NCBI GenBank assembly: GCA_051201675.1
Contig: CP179212.1
Location: forward strand, 558,001 to 622,000
Length of the DNA: 64,000 bases
Source of the DNA: HTCC2207 sp002685195
GTDB lineage: Bacteria > Pseudomonadota > Gammaproteobacteria > Pseudomonadales > Porticoccaceae
Reading direction: 5' to 3'
Part shown: piece after piece, positions 56,486 to 64,000 of the stretch
Layout of the letters: the number at the start of each line of letters is the position of its first letter
Position numbering within the stretch: position 1 is the first letter of the stretch
Position numbers and translations under genes: made by a program
Notes under the pieces: generated by a model
Seen by the model: only the letters and a program-made list of their open reading frames with translations
Told to the model about the DNA's origin: nothing
Databases searched by the model: none

Positions 56486-57805
56486 ATGAAATACTTTGTT
56501 ATTGGCTCTTTGTTAACCGCTTACTTATCTATCTTCCATTCTTTTTCTGTTGCTCAGACAACACAAGAGTCGTCTGTAATGCAAGGGTTTCCTCCAACTA
56601 GAGAAAGCCAAGCGACCATGGAAAACTATCGTCAGCATCCCATTAGTCAATGGACATTCAGCAATGCAGGGGCGCCTCTCAACGTAGTTATGATTCCTCG
56701 CGAGGGGAAAATCTTAGAATTAGGTGAGCCTACACAGCCAAATCTTGGCGATTTCTTAGTGCCTGACAGCGCTGGCAAGACAATGGCTTTTGAGGAGCTA
56801 TTTGGCCAAAATTACGCAGATGGAGTGGTAGTCGTTCGGGGTCAAGAATTACTATATGAGAAATATTTTAGACAATTTGACGCTCACACCCAACATATTT
56901 GGTTTTCCATGAGTAAATCATTGACCACTACAGCACTTGGGCTGTTGGTAGAGTCCGGAAAACTTGATTTGTCAGCTTCCCCCGTTAAATATATTCCAGA
57001 GCTCAAAGGAAGTGGTTTTGAGAGGGTTACTATTCAACACGTACTCGATATGGCGAGCAGTATTGATTTCAAAGAAAGCTACACCGATCTTAGTTCTGAT
57101 TTTGCTGTTCATTATGCGCCTGCGTTGAATTTAGGATGGTTAAAAGGTGCAGCCGATGTGCAACCAGATGAAGCAGAAATTTATGGCGTGCATGATTTTT
57201 TAGCGAAATACATCAAGCCTGATCTAAAGAGAGACCCAGGGGAAAATTTTGATTACAACTCCAGTAACGCTGATGTTTTAGGATGGTTGATTTCTCGTGT
57301 GAGTGGGCAACCTTTTCAAGACTTTGTGCAGCAAAATATTTGGTCAAAAATTGGTGCTGAGCATGATGCTTATATCGCTGTTGATCGCGCGTTTATGCCT
57401 GCTGTGACTGGAGGTATGAATAGCACTACGCGTGATGCAGCGCGTTTTGGCATGATGATTCGTGATAATGGTCAGTTTAATGGTGAGCAGATCATCCCGG
57501 CTAAATGGGTGAATGCAACACTCAATATTAGTGACAAACTTCGCACTAACATGATGCAAAACTCTAAATATGGAGACGAGCCCTGGTCCTCTTATCATAA
57601 TATGTGGTGGGTATTGGATGAGGCTAAAGGCGAGTTTTGCGCTGTGGGTATTCACGGCCAGGTTATTTATATTAATCAAGAGTCCAATACCGTCATGGTG
57701 TGGTTCTCTAGTCAACCAGGTGCATCAGCGGCACGGGATCCTAACTTCAAATCGAAACTTTCGGCCGCCAGGAAGATGGCCGACCACTTAAAAGGACAAG
57801 AATGA
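56486..57805 (+). CDS. Secreted serine hydrolase, NylB/beta-lactamase-like
   Basis: 439 aa from the ATG at 56486, preceded by GAGGG; an ATG at 56459 extends the basic start by nine residues. A signal peptide ends near residue 24. Motifs: FSMSKSLTTTALGLLVESGK with Ser-x-x-Lys near 147, YNSSNADVLGWLISR with Tyr near 257, and GIHGQVIYIN near 394. The order fits 6-aminohexanoate-dimer hydrolase (NylB) and EstB-type enzymes that cleave amides or esters. The start follows the terminator, so it opens a new unit. Substrate unknown. Confidence 0.8.
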   Translation: MKYFVIGSLLTAYLSIFHSFSVAQTTQESSVMQGFPPTRESQATMENYRQHPISQWTFSNAGAPLNVVMIPREGKILELGEPTQPNLGDFLVPDSAGKTMAFEELFGQNYADGVVVVRGQELLYEKYFRQFDAHTQHIWFSMSKSLTTTALGLLVESGKLDLSASPVKYIPELKGSGFERVTIQHVLDMASSIDFKESYTDLSSDFAVHYAPALNLGWLKGAADVQPDEAEIYGVHDFLAKYIKPDLKRDPGENFDYNSSNADVLGWLISRVSGQPFQDFVQQNIWSKIGAEHDAYIAVDRAFMPAVTGGMNSTTRDAARFGMMIRDNGQFNGEQIIPAKWVNATLNISDKLRTNMMQNSKYGDEPWSSYHNMWWVLDEAKGEFCAVGIHGQVIYINQESNTVMVWFSSQPGASAARDPNFKSKLSAARKMADHLKGQE

Positions 57806-58888
57806 ATGAACATTAATGGTCGCTGCTGTGCCAAAGTGTTTCTGCTGGCTGTTGTTGTCATGTCCAGCCAAGCCATAGCTTCTCAAGAGATAGATAACTC
57901 AACTGAAATTTCCGCTCATCAGGCAGCCAATTTGATGCAGTTGCCATTAAGTTGTGCTGAAACTGAATATCCAAACAAGCTGAGTCAGACGCTGTACAGT
58001 GATGATGATTTGGCATCGCCCAAGGCATTACATCCAGCTTTTTATGGTTGTTTTGATTGGCATTCTGCGGTGCATGGTCACTGGTCAATGGTACGCTTGT
58101 TAAAAGCCTTTCCAGATATTGAGGGCAGAGATAGAGCCCTATCTATTTTGCAGCAGCACATTACTCCCGCCAATGTGGCTGCCGATCTTGCTTATTTTCA
58201 GCTCAATAGTTCATGGGAGCGACCCTACGGTTGGGCTTGGTTGCTTAAGCTAATGAGCGAGTTGCACACCTGGGATGATCCGGTGGCTGCTCCGTTGGTA
58301 CTGGCACTCAAACCCTTGGCCGAACATTTGTCAGATCAGTATGTGACGCATTTACCCAAGTTGGTTTATCCCATTAGAGTAGGAGAGCACACTAATACTG
58401 CATTTGGACTCACTTTTGCTTGGGATTATGCCCTACTGTTTGATGATTCTGACTTAAAAGTAGCAATAAAAAAGCGAGCACAAGATTTTTATCTTGAGGA
58501 CAAAAATTGCCCAATTGAGTGGGAGCCTAGTGGTTATGATTTCTTATCGCCCTGTCTGGAAGAGTTAGACTTGATGCGCAGGGTGTTGCCTGAGAAACAA
58601 TTTATGATTTGGGTAAAAGATTTTTTGCCTCAGCTGTTGTCACCGGATTTTGAATTAGCGGTAGGCGAGGTATACGATCGCACAGATGGCAAACTAGTGC
58701 ATCTGGACGGTCTTAATTTTAGCCGTGCTTGGGTTCTGTCGGCGCTCGCTGGACAATACCCGAAGTTCCGTCATCTTGAGGTGGTTGCTGATAAGCACTT
58801 AGCGTATTCGCTGCCTAACTTAGTTGACGATAGCTATGAGGGCGGACATTGGTTGGGGTCCTTTGCTATTAATGCGCTTTTGCCATAA
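57806..58888 (+). CDS. DUF2891 family protein, secreted
   Basis: 360 aa, starting at the base after the previous stop. A signal peptide ends near residue 26 (AIASQE). Family blocks: HPAFYGCFDWHSAVHGHWSM near 77, SSWERPYGWAWLLKL near 135, GEHTNTAFGLTFAWDYA near 193 and HLDGLNFSRAW near 298. The abundant conserved Trp, His and Glu resemble an alpha/alpha-barrel, but I know of no defined activity. Co-transcribed with the NylB-like hydrolase. Confidence 0.78.
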   Translation: MNINGRCCAKVFLLAVVVMSSQAIASQEIDNSTEISAHQAANLMQLPLSCAETEYPNKLSQTLYSDDDLASPKALHPAFYGCFDWHSAVHGHWSMVRLLKAFPDIEGRDRALSILQQHITPANVAADLAYFQLNSSWERPYGWAWLLKLMSELHTWDDPVAAPLVLALKPLAEHLSDQYVTHLPKLVYPIRVGEHTNTAFGLTFAWDYALLFDDSDLKVAIKKRAQDFYLEDKNCPIEWEPSGYDFLSPCLEELDLMRRVLPEKQFMIWVKDFLPQLLSPDFELAVGEVYDRTDGKLVHLDGLNFSRAWVLSALAGQYPKFRHLEVVADKHLAYSLPNLVDDSYEGGHWLGSFAINALLP

Positions 58889-58924
58889 GTTAGACGAACC
58901 TTTGTGGAGTTAAAGAACAAATCG

Positions 58925-60175
58925 ATGAACTTTGTAACCTATGCAATACCTTTTTTTCTACTGTTGATTCTGGTCGAACTGGCCTGGGGTTGGTTGAAGG
59001 GTAACAATACCTATCGTATTAACGATTGCCTAAATAGTATGAGTCTAGGCCTGTTAAGTACGGTAACTAAGTTTGTGTTCTTAAATATTGGACTTATCGT
59101 ATTTTCAGGGATTGAGCAGAACTTTGCCTTTTGGGCCTTCAATATAGAATCTTATGCACATTGGTTGTTGGCGATACTGTTGTATGACTTTCTGTATTAC
59201 TGGTTTCACCGGATTAGCCACGAGCGCCAATTTTTTTGGGGCTCTCACGTGGTGCATCACCAGAGCGAGGATTATAATCTTAGTACGGCTCTGCGTCAGA
59301 CCAGTACGAGCTTCCTGACGACATGGGTATTTTTCATTCCCTGTTTTTTTCTCGGCATGCCAATATATATGTACGTTAGTGTTGCCACTGCTCATTTGGT
59401 CTATCAGTTTTGGGTACACACCCAGCATATCGGTAAACTTGGAATCTTTGAGTGGTTCATGATTACTCCTTCAAATCATCGCGTGCACCATGCACAAAAC
59501 CACAGCTACATTGATAAGAACTACGGCGGTTTATTGATTATTTGGGACCGGCTATTTGGTACATTTAAAGAAGAGGAAGAAGACCTAAAGCCGATCTATG
59601 GCATCCGCTCACCCCTTGATAGTTGGAATCCAATATGGGCCAATACTCATGTGTTTATCACCATGGTGCGTGATGCATGGGGAACAGCTAATTGGAGTGA
59701 TAAGGTGCGAATACTGTGGTCGCGCACGGGCTGGCGACCGGATGATATGGCAGAACGCTACCCCGCTGCCAAGTCTGATCTCGAAGACTTTAAAAAATAT
59801 GACCCAAAGTTAGGCGCCATAGCTAGTGTTGCCATTATTGGTCAATATGTACTGATCTCCTTCTTCCATTTTTGGGGGGCCCAAAAGGTGTCAGTGTTAA
59901 GTATTGAGGTGCTTTGGGCAACTGTGATTGCCCAAGCTTACACCCTATTAGTAATAGGGGCGGCACTGGATGGCAAGCACTATATGCAACAATTGGAGTA
60001 CACACGGTTATTTGTTTTAGTAGCCATGCTTTTTGGTAGTTTTAATGCAGGCTTGATTGGAATTAACTGGTTGTACTATGGTAGTGCATTACTCCTAGTG
60101 AGTGCTGGAGTGATGCGTCTATGTGTTAACACAGAGTTGGATGATGTGGCTGAAACTAGCTCTGATCCTGCCTAA
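58925..60175 (+). CDS. Fatty acid hydroxylase/sterol desaturase family protein, AGMO-like
   Basis: 416 aa from the ATG at 58925; the GTG at 58904 is an alternative. Histidine boxes for the di-iron centre: WFHRISH, SHVVHHQSEDYNLSTALRQ and NHRVHH. The second box closely follows the alkylglycerol monooxygenase pattern. Multiple membrane helices flank the boxes, and two to three more lie at the C-terminus (residues 310-400), where AGMO-like proteins also extend. Predicted membrane oxygenase on an ether lipid or similar substrate. Preceded by DUF2891 with a 36 bp gap. Confidence 0.8.
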   Translation: MNFVTYAIPFFLLLILVELAWGWLKGNNTYRINDCLNSMSLGLLSTVTKFVFLNIGLIVFSGIEQNFAFWAFNIESYAHWLLAILLYDFLYYWFHRISHERQFFWGSHVVHHQSEDYNLSTALRQTSTSFLTTWVFFIPCFFLGMPIYMYVSVATAHLVYQFWVHTQHIGKLGIFEWFMITPSNHRVHHAQNHSYIDKNYGGLLIIWDRLFGTFKEEEEDLKPIYGIRSPLDSWNPIWANTHVFITMVRDAWGTANWSDKVRILWSRTGWRPDDMAERYPAAKSDLEDFKKYDPKLGAIASVAIIGQYVLISFFHFWGAQKVSVLSIEVLWATVIAQAYTLLVIGAALDGKHYMQQLEYTRLFVLVAMLFGSFNAGLIGINWLYYGSALLLVSAGVMRLCVNTELDDVAETSSDPA

Positions 60176-60193
60176 AGATACCGTTTAATTATT

Positions 60194-62008
60194 GTGGATG
60201 AGTTCGTGAAAAAAAGTAACAAAGGTATACCTCATTCTATCGTGTCGCCCATGGCTGCGGCGATAGTAGGTGTTGAAGTAAAAATAGGGCAGATGGTTGA
60301 GCAAGGCGAAATTATTGCGACCATAGAATCCATGAAAATGCAGACTGCCATTGAGTCGCCTGTTTCAGGTAATGTTATCGATGTGAATGTTGTTGTCGGA
60401 GAGACAATTCAGAGTGACCATGAGATCTGTCGGATAGAAGAGTCTATTGGTTCCAGCCCCGCTGTGAAAAAGACTCAATCTAAGGCAGTTGACACTCGCA
60501 ATCCATTGGATACGCTGAATCAAGAATTACAGAGTAGCCTAGATAGTGGCCGTACAAAAGCAGTCTCCAAGCGCCATGCCAAAGGTTACCGTACCGCTCG
60601 TGAGAATCTCCACCAGCTTTGTGACGACGGCTCTTTTGTTGAGTATGGGCAGTTAGCTGTTGCCGCTCAGCGCGATCGAATGACTGCCGAGAAGCTTAAA
60701 TCTGATACCGCAGCAGATGGCGTCATTACAGGTCTAGCAACCATTAATCGAGATCAATTTGGGGAGCATGCAACTCAAGTTGCTGTTGTGATTAATGACT
60801 ACACGGTGCTTGCTGGAACCCAAGGGTATTTTCATCATCGTAAAATTGATCGTATTTTAGATCAGGCAAAACGCTCATTTCTTCCTGTGGTTATGTACAC
60901 CGAAGGTGGTGGCGGTCGTCCTGGAGACACCGATGTAAAGATACAAATCGCCGGGCTAGATGTACCCACCTTTGCGACCTGGGCTAGCCTGAGCGGCCAA
61001 GTGCCCATGATTGCAGTAAACAACGGCTACTGTTTTGCGGGTAATGCGGCCTTATTTGGTTGTGGAGATATTCGAATTGCCACCAAAAGTTCATGGATCG
61101 GTATGGCTGGGCCAGCAATGATTGAGGGGGGTGGCTTGGGTAGCTTTTCACCAACTGATATCGGGCCTATTAAGATTCAGGCAGAAAATGGTGTGGTTGA
61201 TTTAGTGGCAGATGATGAGAGTCATGCGACAGAGTTAGCCAAGCAGTGTTTGAGTTATTTTCAGGGAGATAACGAAGATTGGCAGTGCACAGACCAACTC
61301 GCGTTGCGCGACATGATGCCCGCTGATAGGCGTTATGTTTATGATGTGCGCTCAATTATTAATTCATTGGTAGACACTGAAAGTTTTATAGAGCTAACCA
61401 AAGACTATGGTTGCGCTATGATTACTGGTTTTGCCAGAATCGAGGGTAGAGCGATTGGTTTGATAGCTAATGACTGTCGCATGCTTGGTGGTGCAGTAGA
61501 TGCAGAGGCCGCCGAAAAAACTGCGCGCTTTATCACTCTCTGTGATAATTTTGATATACCCATTTTGTCCCTTTGTGATAGCCCTGGTTTCATGGTGGGC
61601 CCCGCTAGTGAAGAGCAGGCTGCGGTGCGTCGAATGGCGCAGTTATTTGTCGCTGGCGCCAAACTAAGTACGCCGCTGGTTACTATATTTTTGCGCAAAG
61701 GTTATGGCCTTGGTGCCATGGCTATGGCGGGAGGTAGTTTCCACAAACCTATTTACAGTGCATCCTGGCCGAGCGGTGAATTTGGCGGAATGGGGCTTGA
61801 AGGAGCGGTGCGATTAGGCTTTAAGAAAGAGCTTGAGGCTGTAGCCGACAAAGAAGAGAGAGAGACTTTATTTGCCCAATTACTTGAACAAATGTACGAA
61901 CAAGGTAAAGCCACTGAGGCCGCCTCGCATCTGGAAATTGATGCTGTGATTGACCCCGCTGACACTCGCGGGGTCATTGTTAGAGCTTTTGATAGCCGGC
62001 TCAATTAG
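60194..62008 (+). CDS. Biotinyl domain fused to acyl-CoA carboxylase carboxyltransferase
   Basis: 604 aa from GTG. Residues 10-80 are a biotinyl/lipoyl domain (IVSPMAAAIVGVEVKIG) with the modified Lys in IESMKMQ near 49. After a linker, residues 110-604 are the carboxyltransferase (GSFVEYGQLAVAAQRDRM, EGGGGRPGDTDVKIQIAG, CDSPGFMVGPASEEQAA). There is no biotin carboxylase domain in the chain or elsewhere in the window, so it must depend on a separate one. BCCP-CT order at the N-terminus is unusual compared with MCC or PCC subunits. Substrate (propionyl-, methylcrotonyl- or other acyl-CoA) unknown. Confidence 0.82.
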   Translation: MDEFVKKSNKGIPHSIVSPMAAAIVGVEVKIGQMVEQGEIIATIESMKMQTAIESPVSGNVIDVNVVVGETIQSDHEICRIEESIGSSPAVKKTQSKAVDTRNPLDTLNQELQSSLDSGRTKAVSKRHAKGYRTARENLHQLCDDGSFVEYGQLAVAAQRDRMTAEKLKSDTAADGVITGLATINRDQFGEHATQVAVVINDYTVLAGTQGYFHHRKIDRILDQAKRSFLPVVMYTEGGGGRPGDTDVKIQIAGLDVPTFATWASLSGQVPMIAVNNGYCFAGNAALFGCGDIRIATKSSWIGMAGPAMIEGGGLGSFSPTDIGPIKIQAENGVVDLVADDESHATELAKQCLSYFQGDNEDWQCTDQLALRDMMPADRRYVYDVRSIINSLVDTESFIELTKDYGCAMITGFARIEGRAIGLIANDCRMLGGAVDAEAAEKTARFITLCDNFDIPILSLCDSPGFMVGPASEEQAAVRRMAQLFVAGAKLSTPLVTIFLRKGYGLGAMAMAGGSFHKPIYSASWPSGEFGGMGLEGAVRLGFKKELEAVADKEERETLFAQLLEQMYEQGKATEAASHLEIDAVIDPADTRGVIVRAFDSRLN

Positions 62009-62038
62009 TTTCAATCCAAATAACATAGAGGTAGAGCA

Positions 62039-63241
62039 ATGAGTGAAACCAATGCGCTAAATACCGGGTTAAAAAACCCTTTTGACAGCTGGAAGTCTAT
62101 TGCGATTAGCCTCTATATGACCTTGATTGGTTATGGTGTTTTGGTGGGTATTCCGGTGATCAGTACCGCCTGGGTCACTCTACTGGGTTTTTCCGAGGTG
62201 GAGGTGGGGCGAGTTGCAGGTGCTGATCTGGGTGGTTTGTCAGTTGGTGCAGTAGTCACAGCAATATTTATCGCCAAGGTCAACAGGCGGATGTTAGTGC
62301 TGGTGGGCCTGTCATTGGCAGTGATCGCCAATGCTTTGTGTATCAGTATTGTAGATTATGACCAGGTCCTTTGGTTGCGGTTTTTATCCGGTTTAGGAAG
62401 TGGTATTTATACAGCCGTTGCAGTGTCCTGTTTAGGTGCAAGTTCAAAGCCGGCTCGGGCATACAATGCTATGTTGTTTGCATTTGCTTTTTCTCAAGCA
62501 TTGGAAATGCACTTCTTACCTTTGCTGTCTATGTCTGGCATTTATACGGTATTTATAGTTTGTTTTTTAATTACTCTGGCGTTTATAGGCTGGATCCCCG
62601 CGCGTGCTCCCGCAGAATCATCTGAGGTATCAATGGTATCGGATAGCAAATTAGTCGACCAAAATATACCGGCTTACGTTCCTTGGTTATGCTTGGTTGC
62701 TATGGTGATAACTTACATTAATATTGGCGCCTACTGGACTTATATAGAACTGGCCGCCACTGCAGACCAAGCTGACTCTGAATGGGTGGGACAAGTATTA
62801 ACCTGGTCTTCATTTTGTAGTTTAGTGGGCTGTTTATTTGCCACTATACTGAGTAATCGTTACGGGTTGCTTAGGCCTTTACTTGTTACCTTGATAACTA
62901 TGTCGGTAATTGTTGGCATGCTTGCTAATGGCATTACAGATAAAAACATTCTGATTAGTGTCTTCTCGTTTAATTGTTTGTGGATCTTCATTGATGTTTA
63001 TCAAATGTCGACCATTGCCAATGTTGATAAAACTGGTAGATTTGCCTCTTTGATGCCCGGTGCTCAGGGCCTTGGTCAGATTATTGGGCCTAATATGGCC
63101 GCATCGATTCTAGGTTTAAACCTAGGTTACTCAGGCGTTTTTGTTATGTGTTCGGCCGCGGCTCTTGTGGCCATGAGTCTATATTTATTTATGTACTTCC
63201 GCTTTAAACGCACGATTCCTGAATTTGCCTATGCAACCTAG
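62039..63241 (+). CDS. MFS transporter
   Basis: 400 aa with about 12 membrane helices and GAGGTAGAG before the start. Two halves are joined by a loop near 195-210 (ESSEVSMVSDSKLVDQ). GRFASLMPGAQGLGQIIGPN near 345 is a distinct conserved block. It follows the carboxylase gene by 30 bp. Substrate unknown; could import or export an acid handled by the neighbours. Confidence 0.82.
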   Translation: MSETNALNTGLKNPFDSWKSIAISLYMTLIGYGVLVGIPVISTAWVTLLGFSEVEVGRVAGADLGGLSVGAVVTAIFIAKVNRRMLVLVGLSLAVIANALCISIVDYDQVLWLRFLSGLGSGIYTAVAVSCLGASSKPARAYNAMLFAFAFSQALEMHFLPLLSMSGIYTVFIVCFLITLAFIGWIPARAPAESSEVSMVSDSKLVDQNIPAYVPWLCLVAMVITYINIGAYWTYIELAATADQADSEWVGQVLTWSSFCSLVGCLFATILSNRYGLLRPLLVTLITMSVIVGMLANGITDKNILISVFSFNCLWIFIDVYQMSTIANVDKTGRFASLMPGAQGLGQIIGPNMAASILGLNLGYSGVFVMCSAAALVAMSLYLFMYFRFKRTIPEFAYAT

Positions 63242-63469
63242 GTTTCTTGCCTGATAGCGAGTTTGACCCCTGCCATCTGGCTTTTTGCAGATTATTAGTC
63301 GCTCTGTTGAGTGATGGTGTCGCATCAGTGACAGCGTCGCAAATCAAACTTCACGCATACTGGCGTCCTTTGTTCCACAGTAGCTCGGTGTTATTCGTGC
63401 TGTGTGTACTAATTAGTAATCAATTACTTGCGGTGAACCACTCATGGGATGTTTAGAAGGAGAGTTTTG

Positions 63470-64000
63470 GTGTCAATCAGCGTTTTCGACCTATTTAAGA
63501 TTGGTATAGGCCCATCTAGCTCGCACACCGTGGGGCCCATGTGTGCGGCCCATGGTTTTATTAAAGGACTTCGCGATAGCGCAGAACTTGGCTCCGTTGT
63601 TCGAGTGAAAGCTGAAATGTATGGCTCACTGGGTGCAACGGGTAGGGGTCATGGTACCCCTGGTGCAGTCATGATGGGTCTGGAAGGAGAACTTCCTGAA
63701 ACGATTGATGTCAGGTCGATCGATAGGCGGGTGGAGGATATTCTCTCCAATGGAAAAATCATGTTGGCTGGAGAGTGCGGTATTAAATACAGCCAGAAGA
63801 ACGACCTTGTATTGCATCGAAAAAAAACACTTCCCTATCACTCCAACGGGATGAAGTTTTCGGCCTTTGATGCTGATAAAAATCTTTTACAGCAAAGAGT
63901 TTACTACTCCGTTGGCGGTGGCTTTGTGGTTGATGAGGCTGCAGCATCCGCCGATTGTATTGTTGAGGACAACACATCTATCCCATACCCCTTTGATTCT
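63470..64000 (+). CDS. sdaA: L-serine dehydratase (SdaA/SdaB type), 3'-truncated by window edge
   Basis: 177 codons visible from the GTG at 63470, with AAGGAG 7 bp upstream. The start is a clear match: SVFDLFKIGIGPSSSHTVGP, then GATGRGHGTPGAVMMGLEGE near 50. This is the beta domain of the iron-sulfur L-serine ammonia-lyase; the Cys-containing alpha part lies beyond the window. Converts serine to pyruvate and ammonia. Together with C1 transfer (glycine to serine through GlyA) it is a common end of betaine catabolism, in line with the demethylation theme, though adjacency to the cassettes is loose. Confidence 0.85.
   Translation, partial: MSISVFDLFKIGIGPSSSHTVGPMCAAHGFIKGLRDSAELGSVVRVKAEMYGSLGATGRGHGTPGAVMMGLEGELPETIDVRSIDRRVEDILSNGKIMLAGECGIKYSQKNDLVLHRKKTLPYHSNGMKFSAFDADKNLLQQRVYYSVGGGFVVDEAAASADCIVEDNTSIPYPFDS

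Noticed and set aside
63247..63456. Possible 69 aa gene between the MFS and serine dehydratase
   Set aside because: TTG start without a ribosome site, no recognisable domain and odd composition. The 228 bp gap otherwise shows only a weak GCC/GGC hairpin followed by five T residues.

Overview
The window reads as a chromosomal segment of a marine-type gammaproteobacterium, possibly of the Cellvibrionales / SAR92 / OM60 kind. This placement is inferred from moderate GC, a TonB receptor next to a TPR-sulfotransferase, S46 peptidase and DUF5916 genes, E. coli-like PotFGHI and PuuA/PuuB proteins, and BetI-type regulators. No 16S rRNA or other phylogenetic marker is present. Genes are tightly packed, often with 1-11 bp overlaps. 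I saw no tRNA, rRNA, insertion sequence, CRISPR array or gap above 300 bp.

Layout. (1) 1-1058: a partial FAD oxidoreductase on the minus strand. (2) 1294-14637: two copies of a three-gene cassette, each made of two phytoene-desaturase-like/PYROXD2-like FAD oxidoreductases (called A and B here) plus a stand-alone GcvT-like aminomethyltransferase (T). Cassette I is A1-B1-T1, followed by a GFA-fold protein, a periplasmic cupin, a DUF3604 lipoprotein and a membrane protein. Cassette II is B2-A2-T2, followed by a MOSC protein. (3) 14756-22626: a DUF5916 outer-membrane protein, an NTF2-AraC fusion regulator, a PuuB-like oxidase, a Tat-exported spermidine-dehydrogenase-like protein, an Asp/Asn-hydroxylase-like protein and an AhpD-like protein. 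(4) 22670-28609, minus strand: TetR, acyl-CoA dehydrogenase and a PotFGHI putrescine importer. (5) 28834-42467, plus strand and divergent from the TetR operon: cassette III (A3-B3-T3), an NDP-forming acyl-CoA synthetase, PuuA, a Rieske oxygenase, a second PuuB, a class I glutamine amidotransferase, a class III aminotransferase and an agmatinase-family hydrolase. (6) 42545-52226, minus strand: TetR-GNAT fusion, TetR, TonB receptor, TPR-sulfotransferase, serine hydrolase, MFS transporter and nitrilase-type amidase. (7) 52358-64000: an aminotransferase, DUF6122, a frameshifted S46 peptidase, a NylB-like serine hydrolase, DUF2891, an AGMO-like hydroxylase, a biotinyl-carboxyltransferase fusion, an MFS transporter and the start of L-serine dehydratase.

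Interpretation. The centre of the window is a polyamine uptake and catabolism locus: PotFGHI import, the gamma-glutamyl route through PuuA and PuuB, a GATase in the PuuD position, a transaminase and an agmatinase. A PuuC aldehyde dehydrogenase is missing. Embedded in it, and repeated three times, is the A-B-T cassette. In dimethylglycine and sarcosine dehydrogenases a FAD amine-oxidase domain and a GcvT folate domain form one chain. Here two different FAD proteins and a separate GcvT-like protein are encoded as overlapping genes. I infer an oxidative demethylation system for N-methylated (or other methylated) amines that passes C1 units to tetrahydrofolate, with a Rieske oxygenase for a quaternary or tertiary amine step and GFA and serine dehydratase genes as possible C1/serine sinks. 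The three copies suggest substrate diversification. This cassette is the best candidate here for an undescribed system; substrate and reaction are not provable from sequence alone.
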